A stretch of DNA of 53,516 bases from an uncultured Eubacteriales bacterium (GCA_900544985.1 UQXK01000007.1:1-53516), one strand, 5' to 3'. Shown: positions 1 through 8,880, numbered from the stretch's first letter. The notes: generated by a model from the letters alone, not told the origin. Translations and numbers: made by a program.

Positions 1-2
1 TT

Positions 3-1597
3 TTGAAATTGTATTTTCGAGAAGAGAATACCCTTGACAAATCTCGTCTCAAAAGGCGATTCTCAAAAAATACGCACAAGAACAAGGTTTCCGAAACATC
101 CAATTTTTCGTCGACGATGGTTACTCTGGTGCAAACTATGACCGCCCCGGCTTCCAAGCCATGCTTGCGGAGATCGAAGCGGGACGGGTGGCAGTCTGTA
201 TTACCAAAGACCTATCCAGACTGGGACGAAATTCCTCGCTGACCGGGCTTTATATCAACTTCACTTTCCCAAAATACAATGTGCGGTATATTGCCATCAA
301 CGACCACTTTGACACCATCGACCCCAACAGCACAGACAGCGATATTGCCGGTATCAAAAACTGGTTTAACGAATTTTTCGCCAAAGATACCAGCCGCAAA
401 ATCCGGGCTGTGCAGAAAGCAAAGGGCGAGCGTGGCGTACCGCTGACAACAAATGTGCCTTTTGGCTACCGCAAAGACCCGGAGGGCAGAACGAAGTGGA
501 TTGTGGACGAAGCCGCCGCCCTTGTAGTCAAGCGCATCTTCAAGCTGTGCATGGAGGGCAGAGGTCCGATGCAGATTGCAAAGCTGCTCCAAGCGGAAAA
601 GGTGCTTAACCCCACTTCCTACAAACGCAGGGAGGGCATCAAATCCCCAAGCCCCGAAACTGCCGACCCCTACCATTGGAACACCAACACGGTTGTTCAT
701 ATTCTGGAACGGCGGGAGTACACAGGCTGTACGGTCAACTTCAAGACCTACACCAACTCTATCTGGGACAAGAAGCAGAGGGAAACGCCCATTGAGAAAC
801 AGGCGGTTTTCTACAACACCCACCCGGCAATCATCGAGCAGGAAGTCTTTGACAAGGTGCAGCAGATCCGTAAGCAGCGTCACCGCAGAACGAAAACGGG
901 CAAGAGCAGCTTGTTTTCCGGCATGGTCTATTGCGCCGACTGCGGAGCGAAAATGCGGTATTGTACCACCAACTACTTTGAGAAGCGGCAAGACCATTTC
1001 GTATGTGCCAACTACCGCAGCAACACGGGAAGCTGCTCGGCACACTTTATCCGGGCGGTTGTGTTGGAGGAATTGGTCTGGATGCACATGAAAGCGGTTA
1101 TCTTCTATGTGACACGCTACGAGAAGCATTTTAGGGCGGTTATGGAGCAGCGGTTACGAATGAGCAGCGAGGAAGCCATCCGTGGCTACAAGACGCAGCT
1201 TGCACAGGCAGAACGCCGCCTTGCAGAGCTTGACCGACTGTTTATCCGCATCTATGAGGACAATGTTTCCGGGCGCATCACCGATGAACGCTTTTCCCTT
1301 ATGAGCAAGACCTATGAGGACGAACAGGCGCAACTCAAGGTGGATATTCACCACTTACGGCAGGTAATTGAAGTACAGGAACGACAGATTGAAGATTTAG
1401 AGAAGTTCATTCAGCGGGTACACAAATACGAGGACTTGCAGGAAATGACACCCTACGCCCTGCGAGAGCTTGTCAAGGGTATCTACATCGAAGCCCCCGA
1501 CAAGAGCAGCGGAAAGCGCAGACAGGGCGTCCGCATCTCCTACGACCTTGTGGGCTTTGTCCCCGTGGAAGAACTGTTGAAACAGGAAACGGCATGA
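3..1597 (+). pseudogene. Large serine recombinase, N-terminally disrupted (mobile element relic)
   Basis: Site-specific recombinase of the kind carried by Clostridial conjugative or mobilisable transposons. The frame open from about base 38 gives the end of the resolvase domain (FVDDGYSGANYDRPGF, then ITKDLSRLGRNS), the recombinase domain (VPFGYRKDPEGR), a zinc ribbon (YCADCGAKMRYC with later Cys), a coiled coil and a DUF4368-like C-terminus. Upstream of base 38 this frame has a TGA stop. The expected N-terminus (LY-R-S with the catalytic serine) appears only as LYFREENTLDKS in another frame, shortened and without the serine. I infer a deletion plus frameshift, so the enzyme is probably dead. 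The window edge hides the true start. GC and codon use are higher than in all later genes, which fits acquired DNA. Confidence 0.8.
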
Positions 1598-1612
1598 CCA
1601 AAGCCATGCCGT
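1588..1612 (+). terminator. Hairpin at the end of the recombinase gene
   Basis: A 9-bp inverted repeat (AACGGCATG / CATGCCGTT) overlaps the recombinase stop codon. No clear T-run follows, so it may be a weak terminator or part of the element end. The sequence from 1613 to 1689 may hold the boundary of the mobile element, but no attachment core can be recognised without its partner end. Confidence 0.35.
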
Positions 1613-1689
1613 TCCTGCAAAAAGCAATATTACTTTCTTATGACCCCCGCCGATTTGTCCGCGAGTTTTTTATATCTTTATTATTAACT

Positions 1690-3162
1690 TTAACCGATTA
1701 CTTCATATAGTTTGTCCAAACTGTCTTTGCTGTTACATGGATAATCCGGCATAACATAATCGTCCGTTTCAGAGCTGTCTATTCTATACCATTTTTTAGT
1801 GGAAATCTGCACGAAAAGCCCGGTATTACTCAAATAAAAATTCGTTATATCTCCGTAGCCGTTTACGGAATTTGCGGGCGGTTCGCCCACGACCTTGCCC
1901 AAATTATTGTCCTGAATAAGCATTGCAAAATCTTTCGCCGCCGAAAAAGATTCATTATCTGTCAGGATATAGACGTCGCCCTCGAATGTAAGGTCTTTAT
2001 AGCGCTCGTTCTTTATCTCCATTCCGTTGCCGTGAAAAGTGATAAATCCCCACCGCCAATCGAACGGACCGTCAAAATAGCTTTCTGTCGGAAGATATTT
2101 TACAAACTCATTTCCGACAAGCGAATTTCCTCCGCTGTTGCCGCGAAGATCGACCGCCACATTTTTGATATTTTTCTGTTTGACCTCGGTAAACATATCT
2201 TCCACGCAGTCTATATAAATCTTATTGTAAACACATTTTGAAAGCGTGAGCACCGCGAGGCTTTTTTGCTCGTCGATATCGTAATACACAAAATTCTGCG
2301 GCTCTCTCGGCACGTAATACTCGTTACGGAGCGACAAGAATTCGTCCCAACCGACAAAGTCGGCGGCGGTATAAGTTTCCTCTATTATGTTTTCGCCGTC
2401 CGACCACTCGTATGTAAACGGTGCCGAATATCCCAAAAAGTCGAGGGTCGCAAGACTTCCCAGATCGATACTTATCCAGTCTTCCGTCTCGTAGCAGTAA
2501 TACGGCTTTGCGTCCTCATAAATGCGCTCTACGGGCTTTCCGTTTATCGCCGATATAGAGTAGCCCTGGCTGTACTTTTGCGGAATTGTCTTTAAGTAAA
2601 TGTCATGCGGATAATTATTGAAAGTTGTAGTATGCGCATCTCCTATAAGGTGCAAAACGGTTTGAATTTCACGGCGAAAACCGTTTACTGTGATCACATC
2701 AGCATTTTTCAATCTTTCGAAAGCCGATTCGAAAGCGGTATCGACTTCCTTTGGAAGTCCGTTTTCGAACATCGGGTGCGTTTTTTTCAAATAGTGTTTT
2801 AGCTCGTTTAAATCTTTTTCGGCGTCATCATACGAAATAACGTCGTCGTAGTTTAAAATCACACCTTTGTAATCTTTGAAAAAGTATGAATTCCAATACG
2901 GAAATACATAAGGGAAAACCGAGCACAAGGCAGCGGATATTACAAACACTACGGGCAAAATTATCTTTGTAATAAGGCGCGTTTTGAAAATTGCAAGGTA
3001 TGCAATAAGCCCGCCGAAAAAAAGAAAACTCATAAATACCGTAATCCATTCGGGAAAATTAACGCAGAATATGTTTATCGGAATAAGAGCAAGAGTCAGC
3101 GCCGCCAAAAGACAAAGCGCCGAAAGACTTACAATTTTTGCTGTTCTGTTATTTACTTTCAT
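1690..3162 (-). CDS. Membrane-anchored S41 family peptidase
   Basis: 490 aa. The N-terminus (about residues 1-90) holds three to four hydrophobic helices, so the protein is membrane anchored. The C-terminal half has S41 (tail-specific protease / IRBP-like) features: VAVDLRGNSGGNS and TDNESFSAAKDFA with the probable nucleophile serine, then VVGEPPANSVNGYGD. S41 enzymes cut proteins near the C-terminus with a Ser/Lys dyad. No PDZ domain is evident. The catalytic domain is likely extracytoplasmic. The start has a good AGGAG site. It stands alone, between the recombinase relic and a TfoX-domain gene. Substrate unknown. Confidence 0.8.
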   Translation of the reverse strand: MKVNNRTAKIVSLSALCLLAALTLALIPINIFCVNFPEWITVFMSFLFFGGLIAYLAIFKTRLITKIILPVVFVISAALCSVFPYVFPYWNSYFFKDYKGVILNYDDVISYDDAEKDLNELKHYLKKTHPMFENGLPKEVDTAFESAFERLKNADVITVNGFRREIQTVLHLIGDAHTTTFNNYPHDIYLKTIPQKYSQGYSISAINGKPVERIYEDAKPYYCYETEDWISIDLGSLATLDFLGYSAPFTYEWSDGENIIEETYTAADFVGWDEFLSLRNEYYVPREPQNFVYYDIDEQKSLAVLTLSKCVYNKIYIDCVEDMFTEVKQKNIKNVAVDLRGNSGGNSLVGNEFVKYLPTESYFDGPFDWRWGFITFHGNGMEIKNERYKDLTFEGDVYILTDNESFSAAKDFAMLIQDNNLGKVVGEPPANSVNGYGDITNFYLSNTGLFVQISTKKWYRIDSSETDDYVMPDYPCNSKDSLDKLYEVIG

Positions 3163-3288
3163 AAAAGTTCTCCTATAAAAAGCGTGTTTCTTTGAAAAAA
3201 GCTGAAAACGCGTCTTTCAAATGTCGCCGAATATTTCCCGTTATAAAAGTTTTATATCACTTTCCGAAAATAAACATTTCCCTAACCT

Positions 3289-3615
3289 TTATTTGATCTT
3301 TTTACTTCTTTTCTTTGTGTACGGCAGCTCTTCATACATCGCATTGAAAAGTTTTTTGAGGAACTCTTTGTCATCTATATTGTCCACAAGAAGCATATCT
3401 TTTGCGCCACTATACGGCTCTTCAAAAGAAGCGTCCGGCATAAGAGAGCGCGCAGAAGGAACAGGCTTTACAAGAAATCTGTTGTTATAAATACCGCCTA
3501 TGACCTTATCGCGATAATAAAGAAGATACTCTCCCATCATCGCTCTGCATGTAACATCGGATAATTCCGACAGCTGATCCAAAACAAAGTTAACATATTC
3601 TTTATCTGACGCCAT
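3289..3615 (-). CDS. TfoX/Sxy N-terminal domain protein
   Basis: 108 aa. It matches the TfoX N-terminal domain family: VLDQLSELSDVTCRAMMGEY followed by LYYRDKVIGGIYNNRFLVKP and a Lys-rich tail. In Proteobacteria full-length TfoX/Sxy activates competence genes. Stand-alone N-terminal domain proteins are common in Firmicutes and their role is not established. The length is typical of single-domain members. A promoter (TTGAAA-17-TATTCT) lies about 100 bases upstream, so it is probably monocistronic. Confidence 0.8.
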   Translation of the reverse strand: MASDKEYVNFVLDQLSELSDVTCRAMMGEYLLYYRDKVIGGIYNNRFLVKPVPSARSLMPDASFEEPYSGAKDMLLVDNIDDKEFLKKLFNAMYEELPYTKKRSKKIK

Positions 3616-3720
3616 ATAAAACCTCTTTTTTCCTTAAAAACGCTTTAAAGCTTAATATTTCTTGCAGAAACTCTTTGGTTATAAAAAGCATTTCTTTTCA
3701 CCCCAACAGTTCTTTATTTT

Positions 3721-3749
3721 AGAATACCATATATCCATAACTTTTTCAA
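3721..3749 (-). promoter_or_regulatory. Sigma-A promoter of the TfoX-domain gene
   Basis: On the minus strand TTGAAA (3744-3749) is followed by 17 bases and TATTCT (3721-3726), about 105 bases before the start codon. Confidence 0.5.
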
Positions 3750-3861
3750 CAGTACACCGCTCTTTTGCAGGTTGGCGCTTCCTCATGCAGGTGTAAGCGA
3801 GATTTGATATTTTGCTTTTAATAAAATTTCATTTTTAAAGCAAATAAAACATGGATATAAA

Positions 3862-3890
3862 ACAAAAAAACCGTTTCTTTCGAAACGGTT
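3862..3890 (-). terminator. Terminator of the tRNA-Thr-tRNA-Tyr unit
   Basis: A 7-bp stem (CCGTTTC / GAAACGG) is followed on the minus strand by a run of T, directly after the CCA end of tRNA-Tyr. Confidence 0.85.
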
Positions 3891-3891
3891 T

Positions 3892-3976
3892 TGGTGGGGG
3901 AAGATGGATTCGGACCATCGAAGTCACTGACAACAGATTTACAGTCTGCCCCCTTTGGCCACTCGGGAATTCCCCC
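3892..3976 (-). tRNA. tRNA-Tyr (GTA)
   Basis: The reverse complement folds as a class II tRNA of 85 bases with CCA encoded. The acceptor arm GGGGGAA pairs with TTCCCCC, the anticodon loop reads CTGTAAA with anticodon GTA, the variable arm is long as expected for bacterial tRNA-Tyr, and the T arm contains GGTTCGAATCC. It is transcribed after tRNA-Thr from the same promoter. Confidence 0.97.
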
Positions 3977-4005
3977 AAAAAACTCCGCACTGTTGCACGG
4001 AGCCA

Positions 4006-4080
4006 TGGAGCTGGTGAACGGAGTCGAACCATCAACCTGCTGATTACAAATCAGCTGCTCTGCCATTGAGCCACACCAGC
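4006..4080 (-). tRNA. tRNA-Thr (TGT)
   Basis: 75 bases including CCA on the minus strand. The acceptor arm GCTGGTG pairs with CACCAGC. The anticodon stem GCTGA/TCAGC closes a loop TTTGTAA with anticodon TGT. The T arm contains GGTTCGACTCC. It lies 29 bases upstream of tRNA-Tyr. Confidence 0.97.
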
Positions 4081-4124
4081 ACATTTTTATCGCCCGGAAG
4101 ATTCTCTCTTCCGCAACGATAAAA

Positions 4125-4153
4125 AGTATATCATAAGATCGTCTTTTTGTCAA
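4125..4153 (-). promoter_or_regulatory. Promoter of the tRNA-Thr-tRNA-Tyr unit
   Basis: Consensus TTGACA (4148-4153), a 17-base spacer and TATACT (4125-4130) on the minus strand, about 45 bases before tRNA-Thr. Confidence 0.85.
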
Positions 4154-4177
4154 TATGTTTTTCTATTTTTTTATCAA

Positions 4178-5056
4178 TTAATTCTTCTTTATATACAGAA
4201 CGACATCTTCCGTTGCAATCGCATTTTCAAAATCGAATTCAGATGTAAAGGAAGAGTCCGTATAGACGGAAATACCCGTATCTCCGACATCGATTCCGAA
4301 ATATATGCCGCGCGGAATTTTATAGACATCGGAATTTTCGTTCATCGTTCCCGCATTGTAAACAAGCTTGATATTTACCGTATCGGAAAGACTCGGAAGC
4401 GAAGAAAAAACATTCTGTTTTTCCGCAAAGTATTCAAAATGCCTTTCCGCTATTTTTTCTTTCTTTCCGTCCGCGTGTTCTACACTGTAAACGATACTCT
4501 TGTACAGATCGTCTTTGTCAAGGACATATGTGGATATTATTTTGTCCCCTTCTTTGATTCCGTATTCGGAAAGTCCCGCAACATCGTTAACGGACATTTT
4601 GGCATAATATGAAACTTCTGTTCCGCCCTCGTCCGTCTTTTTGGAATAATTCTGAAATTTTTCGCCGATGTCAAGGTTGTGTTCTCTCGGTTCATATACC
4701 GAAACATATTCATAGTAAGTTTTATTGTCAGCCTGAATTACGGCGTATGTCTTTCCGTCGGAAACGGAGTATATCTCGCCCTCGTAACCGTAGAACGCAT
4801 ATCCGTCGAAGCTTTCGAAAACATTGTATCCGTATTCCGCATTTCCGGAATATTCTATATATGTCGAATAAGAAAAAGTTTCTTCCCCGTCTTTGTAATA
4901 AACAAGAGTTTCCTTTATTCCCGAATATTTTTGCAAAACCCTCGGCGTTTCGTTATCTATTTTCAAAAGATAATACGGAACGGAAACTCCGGAAACGCAG
5001 GCGCACATTGTGAGGGCAAGCGCTATGACGATAAAAAACGAAATTATTTTTTTCAT
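4178..5056 (-). CDS. Putative lipoprotein of unknown function
   Basis: 292 aa. The N-terminus (MKKIISFFIVIALALTMCAC) is a signal peptide ending in a Cys-containing lipobox-like stretch. The rest is a soluble, Tyr-, Ser- and acid-rich domain with no motif I recognise. The beta-rich look suggests an extracytoplasmic domain tethered to the membrane. The start has an AAGGAA site and the gene has its own near-perfect promoter. Lipid attachment is inferred, since the lipobox (TMCAC) is not canonical. Confidence 0.65.
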   Translation of the reverse strand: MKKIISFFIVIALALTMCACVSGVSVPYYLLKIDNETPRVLQKYSGIKETLVYYKDGEETFSYSTYIEYSGNAEYGYNVFESFDGYAFYGYEGEIYSVSDGKTYAVIQADNKTYYEYVSVYEPREHNLDIGEKFQNYSKKTDEGGTEVSYYAKMSVNDVAGLSEYGIKEGDKIISTYVLDKDDLYKSIVYSVEHADGKKEKIAERHFEYFAEKQNVFSSLPSLSDTVNIKLVYNAGTMNENSDVYKIPRGIYFGIDVGDTGISVYTDSSFTSEFDFENAIATEDVVLYIKKN

Positions 5057-5190
5057 TTTATTCTTTCCTTGTTATTTTCGAACGGCAACGCCGCATGATT
5101 TGAAAAAAAGTCTGACCGCAGGTCAAAAATCAAACTCTTATAAAATATGTTTTTCCATCTTCTGCAATAAAAAATACATCACGTGTAAAT

Positions 5191-5219
5191 ATTATAATAT
5201 CAAAACCCGTTTATGTCAA
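5191..5219 (-). promoter_or_regulatory. Promoter of the lipoprotein gene
   Basis: TTGACA (5214-5219), 17 bases, TATAAT (5191-5196) on the minus strand: a full consensus sigma-A promoter. The ~128-base leader contains a short dyad TGACC-GCA-GGTCA (5113-5125) of unknown meaning. Confidence 0.8.
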
Positions 5220-5244
5220 TAAATCGCACGAACGACGCACCTAT

Positions 5245-5277
5245 AAAAATAATACGCAGGATAAAAATCCTGCGTAT
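5245..5277 (-). terminator. Terminator of the P-type ATPase gene
   Basis: A 10-bp perfect stem (ATACGCAGGA / TCCTGCGTAT, 5252-5277) followed on the minus strand by a T-rich stretch, just beyond the ATPase stop codon. Confidence 0.8.
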
Positions 5278-5298
5278 GTCTTTATTTTAAATTTTATT

Positions 5299-7950
5299 TT
5301 AAGCTTTTGCTTTTCTCTTCGAGGCACTGCGCTGAATAAGCTTGATTATCTCTACAATAGGAATTACAAGAGCGCCGAGCGCTATTGCTATTCCGTATTC
5401 GGCAATGCTTACGCTCGTAAATCCGAACGCAGCCGCAAGGAACGGTATCTCGCTTACAGCTGTCGTTGCGACAAGTGCGAGAACAGCGGCGCCGATAAGG
5501 AATTTATTGAGTCCTTTAAGTGAGAAAAGGCTTCCTCTCTGAGAGCGCATATTAAAGCTGTGGAATATCTCCGCCATGGACATGGTGAGGAACGCCATCG
5601 TCATGCCGTCGGCACTGTTGGCTATCTCCCATACACCGGATTCCATAAAATGACCTATGAAATAAGACGCAAGCACAAGAATCGATATCATAAGTCCCTG
5701 GTATGCGACATCGACGCCGAGCCCGCCGGAGAAAACTCCCGCTTTTGCGGAACGCGGTTTTCTGTTCATAAGCCCCGGTTCCGCTCTCTCCACACCGAGA
5801 GCAAGCGCGGGGAAAGAGTCGGTTATAAGGTTTATCCAAAGAAGATGAACCGGTTGAAGTATCGTAAATCCCAGAAGCGTTGCGATAAAAATGCTTATAA
5901 CTTCCGAAATATTGGAACCGAGAAGGAACTGTATCGCCTTTCTTATATTGTCGTATATTCTTCTTCCCTCTTCGACAGCTCCCACGATTGTGGCGAAGTT
6001 GTCATCGGCAAGGACCATGTCCGCAACGTTCTTTGTTACGTCGGTACCCGTTATGCCCATGCCTACGCCGATATCGGCGGATTTTATGGAAGGCGCGTCG
6101 TTTACGCCGTCTCCTGTCATAGCCGTTACATATCCCGCTTTGCGCCATGCATTTACTATCCTTGTCTTGTGTTCGGGCTGAACGCGGGCGTAGACGGATA
6201 TATTCATAAACTCTTTTTCGAACTCTTCGTCGCTCATCTCGTTGAGCGCGGAGCCCGTCAAAGCGCGCTGCTCTCCGGAGATTATTCCGAGTTCTTTTGC
6301 TATTGCAACGGCGGTATCAACATGATCTCCCGTTATCATTATGGGACGTATTCCGGCACTGCGGCACTTTTCGATAGCCGCTTTTACCTCGGGACGGACG
6401 GGGTCTATCATCGCAGTAAGACCTACAAAGCAAAGCTCTTTTTCGAGCACGCCCGCGTCATATGACGACGGTTCGGAAGAATAAAATCTTTCTGCGCAGG
6501 CAAGCACGCGAAGTGCCCTGTCCGCCATATCCTTGTTGCGCTTCAATATCTCGTTCTTGTACTCTTCCGTCATGGGAACGATATTTCCGTCTTTAAGATA
6601 ATGCGTGCAGAGGTTTACGACAACATCGGGCGCGCCCTTTGTATACTGAACATAAGTGTTTCCGTTTCTGTGTACGGAGGACATCATCTTTCTTTCGGAA
6701 TCGAAAGGAGCTTCACCGATTCTCGGCTTTTCCTCTTTCAAACCGTTTTTCGGCATGCCGAGCTTATATGCGAAAGCGACAAGCGCCGCTTCGGTGGGCT
6801 CGCCCGTGACGTTTCCTTCGTCGTCCGATTCTGCGTCCGAACACAGAGCCATTGCAGAGGCGAGAAGCTTCTCGTCCTCTCCGAACGATTCCACAACAGT
6901 CATTTTGTTCTGAGTGAGCGTTCCCGTTTTATCGGAACAGATTATCTGCGCACATCCGAGCGTTTCGACAGCCGTGAGCTTTCTTATTATGGCGTTTTTC
7001 TTCGACATATTGCCAACACCCATGGAAAGGACAACCGTTACAACGGCAACAAGTCCCTCCGGTATCGCCGCAACGGCAAGAGAAACGGCGACCATAAACG
7101 AATCTATCGTCGCGTCAAGCGAAAATCCGCCTGCGCGTATTATCTGCACGCCGAATATTACGACGCATATGGCAAGCACAAGGTATGTCAGAATCTTCGA
7201 AAGCTGTGCGAGCTTTATTTGAAGAGGAGTTTTGCCCTCTTCCGCCTTTACGAGCGCGTCGGCGATCTTGCCCATTTCGGTGTCCATGCCCGTCGCCGTT
7301 ATAACGGCAACGCCTCTGCCGTATACGACTGTCGAGCCCATGTATACCATGTTGCTTCTGTCGCCGAGAGGAATGTCCTTTGCGTCGGGTTTGAGGTTTA
7401 TGATATCTATAAACTTGTTTACCGGCACGGATTCGCCCGTGAGCGCCGCCTCCTCTATTTTAAGGCTCGCGCTCTCTATTATACGTCCGTCTGCGGGAAC
7501 AGAGTCTCCCGCCTCCAAGATAACCACATCTCCCACAACGAGATCTTCGCTTTTTACGCTTACTATCTTCCCGTCGCGAAGCACTTTTGATGTGGCAGCC
7601 GCCATCTCCTGCAAAGCCTCTATCGCCTTTTCCGCTTTGCTCTCCTGATATACGCCGAGAATGGCGTTAAATATAACGACGGCAAGAATGATTATAACAT
7701 CGGTAAAGCTCTCGTTCTCTATTACGGCAAGAACTCCGCTGACAGCGGCAGCCACGATAAGTATTATTATCATCGGATCGGCGAGCTGCTTCAAAAAGCG
7801 AACAAGAACAGAATCTTTTTTCGCCTGTTTCAGCTTGTTTTTGCCGTTCTCCGAGAGCCTGCGTTCTGCTTCCGCAGAAGAAATACCTTCGCGAGAACTC
7901 TTTGTCTTGTCAAGAACATTTTCGATGTCTTCGCAATAATATTTGTTCAT
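5299..7950 (-). CDS. P-type cation-transporting ATPase, Ca2+/Mn2+ type (P2A)
   Basis: 883 aa, full length for the PMCA/SERCA-like bacterial family. It has the actuator TGES motif (171-174), the phosphorylation site SDKTGTLTQ with Asp340, TGDGVNDAPS in the hinge, and ten predicted membrane helices. Transport-site residues of the P2A group are present: PEGL (297-300) in TM4 and WINLITD in TM6. It should pump a divalent cation out of the cytoplasm at the cost of ATP. The family alone suggests Ca2+, but a Mn2+ riboswitch controls this gene, so Mn2+ efflux is the best guess for at least one physiological substrate. The start has a strong GAGGGGG site. Monocistronic. Confidence 0.93.
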   Translation of the reverse strand: MNKYYCEDIENVLDKTKSSREGISSAEAERRLSENGKNKLKQAKKDSVLVRFLKQLADPMIIILIVAAAVSGVLAVIENESFTDVIIILAVVIFNAILGVYQESKAEKAIEALQEMAAATSKVLRDGKIVSVKSEDLVVGDVVILEAGDSVPADGRIIESASLKIEEAALTGESVPVNKFIDIINLKPDAKDIPLGDRSNMVYMGSTVVYGRGVAVITATGMDTEMGKIADALVKAEEGKTPLQIKLAQLSKILTYLVLAICVVIFGVQIIRAGGFSLDATIDSFMVAVSLAVAAIPEGLVAVVTVVLSMGVGNMSKKNAIIRKLTAVETLGCAQIICSDKTGTLTQNKMTVVESFGEDEKLLASAMALCSDAESDDEGNVTGEPTEAALVAFAYKLGMPKNGLKEEKPRIGEAPFDSERKMMSSVHRNGNTYVQYTKGAPDVVVNLCTHYLKDGNIVPMTEEYKNEILKRNKDMADRALRVLACAERFYSSEPSSYDAGVLEKELCFVGLTAMIDPVRPEVKAAIEKCRSAGIRPIMITGDHVDTAVAIAKELGIISGEQRALTGSALNEMSDEEFEKEFMNISVYARVQPEHKTRIVNAWRKAGYVTAMTGDGVNDAPSIKSADIGVGMGITGTDVTKNVADMVLADDNFATIVGAVEEGRRIYDNIRKAIQFLLGSNISEVISIFIATLLGFTILQPVHLLWINLITDSFPALALGVERAEPGLMNRKPRSAKAGVFSGGLGVDVAYQGLMISILVLASYFIGHFMESGVWEIANSADGMTMAFLTMSMAEIFHSFNMRSQRGSLFSLKGLNKFLIGAAVLALVATTAVSEIPFLAAAFGFTSVSIAEYGIAIALGALVIPIVEIIKLIQRSASKRKAKA

Positions 7951-7990
7951 TTTATCCCCCTCTGATTTTTTTAGAAAGCAGTACGGAAAA

Positions 7991-8030
7991 CAAAAAGACC
8001 TACGGATGGGCAGATCCCATCCGTAAGTCT
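7991..8030 (-). terminator. Riboswitch-controlled intrinsic terminator
   Basis: A 15-bp stem (7996-8010 with 8016-8030, one G-U pair) with a 5-base loop, followed on the minus strand by a T-run. It sits between the Mn2+ riboswitch aptamer and the ATPase start. Its 5' arm overlaps bases that can close aptamer stem P1, which is the arrangement of a transcriptional ON switch. Confidence 0.85.
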
Positions 8031-8119
8031 GGTCATTTACTACAAGCCAGATCCTTTCGGATCATGCGTGTTGACTTGTCACGGAAAAAGAAATCCGCCG
8101 ACTACTCCCCTATGGATAT
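8023..8119 (-). promoter_or_regulatory. yybP-ykoY (Mn2+) riboswitch aptamer
   Basis: The minus-strand leader carries the two conserved loops of this class: AUAGGGGAGUAG near the 5' end and AAUGACCAGAC near the 3' end. Between them lie GUCAAC and a GAUCCGAAAGGAUC hairpin. The class binds Mn2+ and often precedes P-type ATPases and Mn exporters. Metal binding should stabilise P1, free the leader from the terminator and switch the ATPase on. Recognised from memory of the consensus, not by a covariance model. Confidence 0.8.
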
Positions 8120-8125
8120 TCATAT

Positions 8126-8156
8126 ATTATACACGCAAATATGAATTTTCTGTTAA
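8126..8156 (-). promoter_or_regulatory. Promoter of the riboswitch-ATPase transcript
   Basis: TATAAT (8126-8131) lies about 7 bases before the aptamer 5' end. A TTAACA (8151-8156) is 19 bases upstream, a long spacer, so the -35 element is weak. Confidence 0.5.
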
Positions 8157-8359
8157 CAAATGCAATTTTCTCGAAAAAAATAATTATTTTTTAATCAAAA
8201 CAGCGTATCAAAGCAATTTTTATACCGTTTCGGCAATTTCAAACGCAAAAAATGACTGTTTGGATAAATTATAATCTCCGCCGAAAATCCTCTCCTCAAA
8301 ATCTTTACGGCAAGATTTTTGATACAGAAAAAAGATTTTATTTTTTATTGTTTTTTTCG

Positions 8360-8388
8360 TTGACAATTTATATAATGAATGGTAAAAT
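8360..8388 (+). promoter_or_regulatory. Promoter of the marR-ABC exporter operon
   Basis: TTGACA (8360-8365), 17 bases, TAAAAT (8383-8388). The two MarR operators start directly after the -10 box, so bound repressor would block initiation. Confidence 0.8.
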
Positions 8389-8389
8389 A

Positions 8390-8418
8390 GTTGCGTTTGC
8401 AACAGTTGCTTTTGCAAC
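8390..8418 (+). promoter_or_regulatory. Two tandem MarR-type operators
   Basis: Two 14-base inverted repeats, GTTGCGTTTGCAAC (8390-8403) and GTTGCTTTTGCAAC (8405-8418), share arms GTTGC/GCAAC and are 15 bases apart centre to centre. They cover the transcription start region of the operon, just upstream of the marR ribosome binding site. Their position implies autorepression by the MarR protein they precede. Confidence 0.8.
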
Positions 8419-8440
8419 AAAACAAAAAGGAGAGATGAAA

Positions 8441-8878
8441 ATGCCTTCTTTGATGAGAAAAATCAATATAATAAGCCGTTCCGAGGGGCTTTACCGCGCG
8501 GACAAGCTGAAAAGCGACGACCTCTGCTCGTGCCACCACAGCTATGTGCTCGCAATATGCCATAATCCGGGAATGTCTCAGGAAAAGCTCGCAAAGCACA
8601 TATGCATAAACAAGAGCGGGGTGACAAGACAATTATCATACCTCGAAGAAAAGGGATATGTGGAACGCAGAGCCGATAAAAACGACAAAAGAGTCATCTG
8701 CGTCTACCCGACGGAAAAAATGCTGGGAGTACTTCCGAAAGTGGAGGAAATCGTCCGCGAATGGAACGAATTTATCGCGGAAGGACTTTCCGAAAACGAA
8801 ATAGAGGTATTTTCAAAGGTGCTTGAAAAAATAGCGGACAAAGCACAGAACTACGCGGCAAAAAGGGACGAGATTTAA
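8441..8878 (+). CDS. MarR family transcriptional repressor
   Basis: 145 aa from the ATG at 8441, chosen because AAAGGAG lies 8 bases upstream (an ATG at 8435 is too close). The winged-helix region reads GMSQEKLAKHICINKSGVTR for helices 2-3, then QLSYLEEKGYVERRADKNDKR for the wing with its conserved D-R. MarR dimers bind short inverted repeats and release DNA on ligand binding. Two such repeats cover its promoter and the exporter genes follow after 2 bases, so it most likely represses the exporter and itself until an exported drug or metabolite is sensed. Its Cys residues (SCHHS, HICINK) could also allow redox control, which is speculation. Confidence 0.9.
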   Translation: MPSLMRKINIISRSEGLYRADKLKSDDLCSCHHSYVLAICHNPGMSQEKLAKHICINKSGVTRQLSYLEEKGYVERRADKNDKRVICVYPTEKMLGVLPKVEEIVREWNEFIAEGLSENEIEVFSKVLEKIADKAQNYAAKRDEI

Positions 8879-8880
8879 GA

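Noticed and set aside
212..1129. Long open frame on the minus strand opposite the recombinase
   Set aside because: It mirrors the codon structure of the recombinase gene, has no family features and no ribosome site.
3818..4153. 111-codon frame across the tRNA region
   Set aside because: It runs through two clear tRNA genes and a terminator.
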